A stretch of DNA of 14,353 nt from DATARH01 sp035309005. GTDB taxonomy: Bacteria > Pseudomonadota > Alphaproteobacteria > ATCC43930 > CGMCC-115725. Shown in pieces: positions 13,847-14,353 of this stretch. Below the pieces are notes generated by a model. It saw only the letters and a program-made list of their open reading frames with translations, was not told where the DNA came from and did no database searches. A program made the translations under genes and the position numbers. The stretch's first letter is position 1. Each line of letters opens with the position of its first letter. The stretch is from NCBI GenBank assembly GCA_035309005.1, contig DATGFP010000164.1, forward strand, positions 1 through 14,353, read 5' to 3'.

Positions 13847-14353
13847 TCAGGCGGTGGCGGCCGCCTTCACCCCGAGTTCCTCGGCCATCCGCTCGCGCAT
13901 GATGAATTTCTGCATCTTCCCGGTGACCGTCATCGGGAATTCGTCGACGAAGCGGATGTGCCGGGGCACCTTGTAGTGCGCGATCTGATCCTGGCAGAAG
14001 GCCTTGACCTCGTCCGCGCTCAGCGTTTGCCCGGGGCGCAATTTGATCCAGGCGCACAGTTCCTCGCCCAATCGCGGGTCCGGCACGCCGAACACTTGCA
14101 CATCCTGGATCGCCTTGTGACGGTAGAGGAATTCCTCGATCTCGCGGGGATAGATGTTCTCGCCGCCGCGGATCACCATGTCCTTGATGCGGCCGACAAT
14201 GTTGCAATAGCCATCCTCATCCAGGGTGGCGAGGTCACCGGTATGCATCCAGCCGGCACGGTCGATCGCCTCGGCGGTGCGTTCCTCGTCGGCCCAATAG
14301 CCGAGCATCACCGAATAGCCCCGCGTGCACAATTCGCCGGCGGCGCCGGTCGG
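13847..14353 (-). CDS. Acyl-CoA synthetase (AMP-binding enzyme), C-terminal part, cut by the window edge
   Basis: The visible 168 residues are the end of an ANL-superfamily ligase. Motifs in order are GELCTRGYSVMLGYW, GWMHTGDLATLDEDGY, GRIKDMVIRGGENIYP (hinge and glycine-rich loop), and TVTGKMQKF with the catalytic C-terminal lysine. They match medium/long-chain fatty acyl-CoA ligases of the ACSF2/FadD type, which activate a carboxylic acid with ATP and load it on CoA. The frame stays open through the window edge, so the start lies outside; apparent internal starts are ordinary Leu/Met codons. It ends ELGVKAAATA. Chain-length preference cannot be judged. Confidence 0.93.
   Translation of the reverse strand, partial: PTGAAGELCTRGYSVMLGYWADEERTAEAIDRAGWMHTGDLATLDEDGYCNIVGRIKDMVIRGGENIYPREIEEFLYRHKAIQDVQVFGVPDPRLGEELCAWIKLRPGQTLSADEVKAFCQDQIAHYKVPRHIRFVDEFPMTVTGKMQKFIMRERMAEELGVKAAATA

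Overview
The window is 14.35 kb of GC-rich DNA (about two thirds G+C wherever I counted), densely packed and with strong G/C bias at third codon positions. It looks like chromosomal sequence of an alphaproteobacterium, probably Rhodospirillales-like. The reasons are the TIGR02281-type membrane retropepsin, an AspRS of the histidine (probably non-discriminating) type, a CIO-type cytochrome bd oxidase, and dispersed palindromic intergenic repeats of the kind common in that class. The exact taxon cannot be fixed from the sequence alone.

Layout, left to right. (1) 1-76: edge fragment of a minus-strand gene, then a palindromic repeat. (2) 355-1495, plus strand: three consecutive small DsrE/TusD-superfamily genes, of which only the middle one has cysteines (a CGMC motif). 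(3) 1597-2732, plus: glutaredoxin 3, overlapping by 4 bp a nitrilase-superfamily amidase of the Nit type. (4) 2742-3628, plus: two AT-richer genes of unknown function joined by an ATGA overlap, which look like an inserted accessory cassette. (5) 3714-6215, plus: a class III PLP aminotransferase followed 3 nt later by a Gfo/Idh/MocA oxidoreductase. The oxidoreductase contains a 57-bp block of strikingly anomalous codon use. (6) 6357-12535, minus: read in transcription order, aspS, then cioA-cioB (cytochrome bd, ATGA overlap), then a fusion of a periplasmic NMT1/THI5-like binding domain, one membrane helix and a kinase ATPase domain with no phospho-acceptor helix. (7) 12794-14353, minus: the 3' part of an acyl-CoA synthetase, a small secreted four-cysteine protein, and a membrane-anchored retropepsin-like protease.

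The genes do not form one pathway. Likely functional units are a sulfur-relay-like DsrE trio, a glutathione-linked pair (glutaredoxin plus Nit amidase), an amine/polyol catabolic pair (aminotransferase plus oxidoreductase), and a respiratory unit (CIO oxidase) followed by a possible membrane sensor. Two copies of a ~136-bp repeat with imperfect terminal inverted repeats flank the 6.2-12.6 kb minus-strand block. A third kind of repeat, a 37-bp nearly perfect inverted repeat, separates aspS from cioA. No tRNA, rRNA, CRISPR array or transposase was seen.

The best candidates for something new are the AT-rich two-gene membrane cassette, the NMT1-TM-HATPase fusion lacking a DHp domain, and the codon-anomalous patch inside the oxidoreductase.
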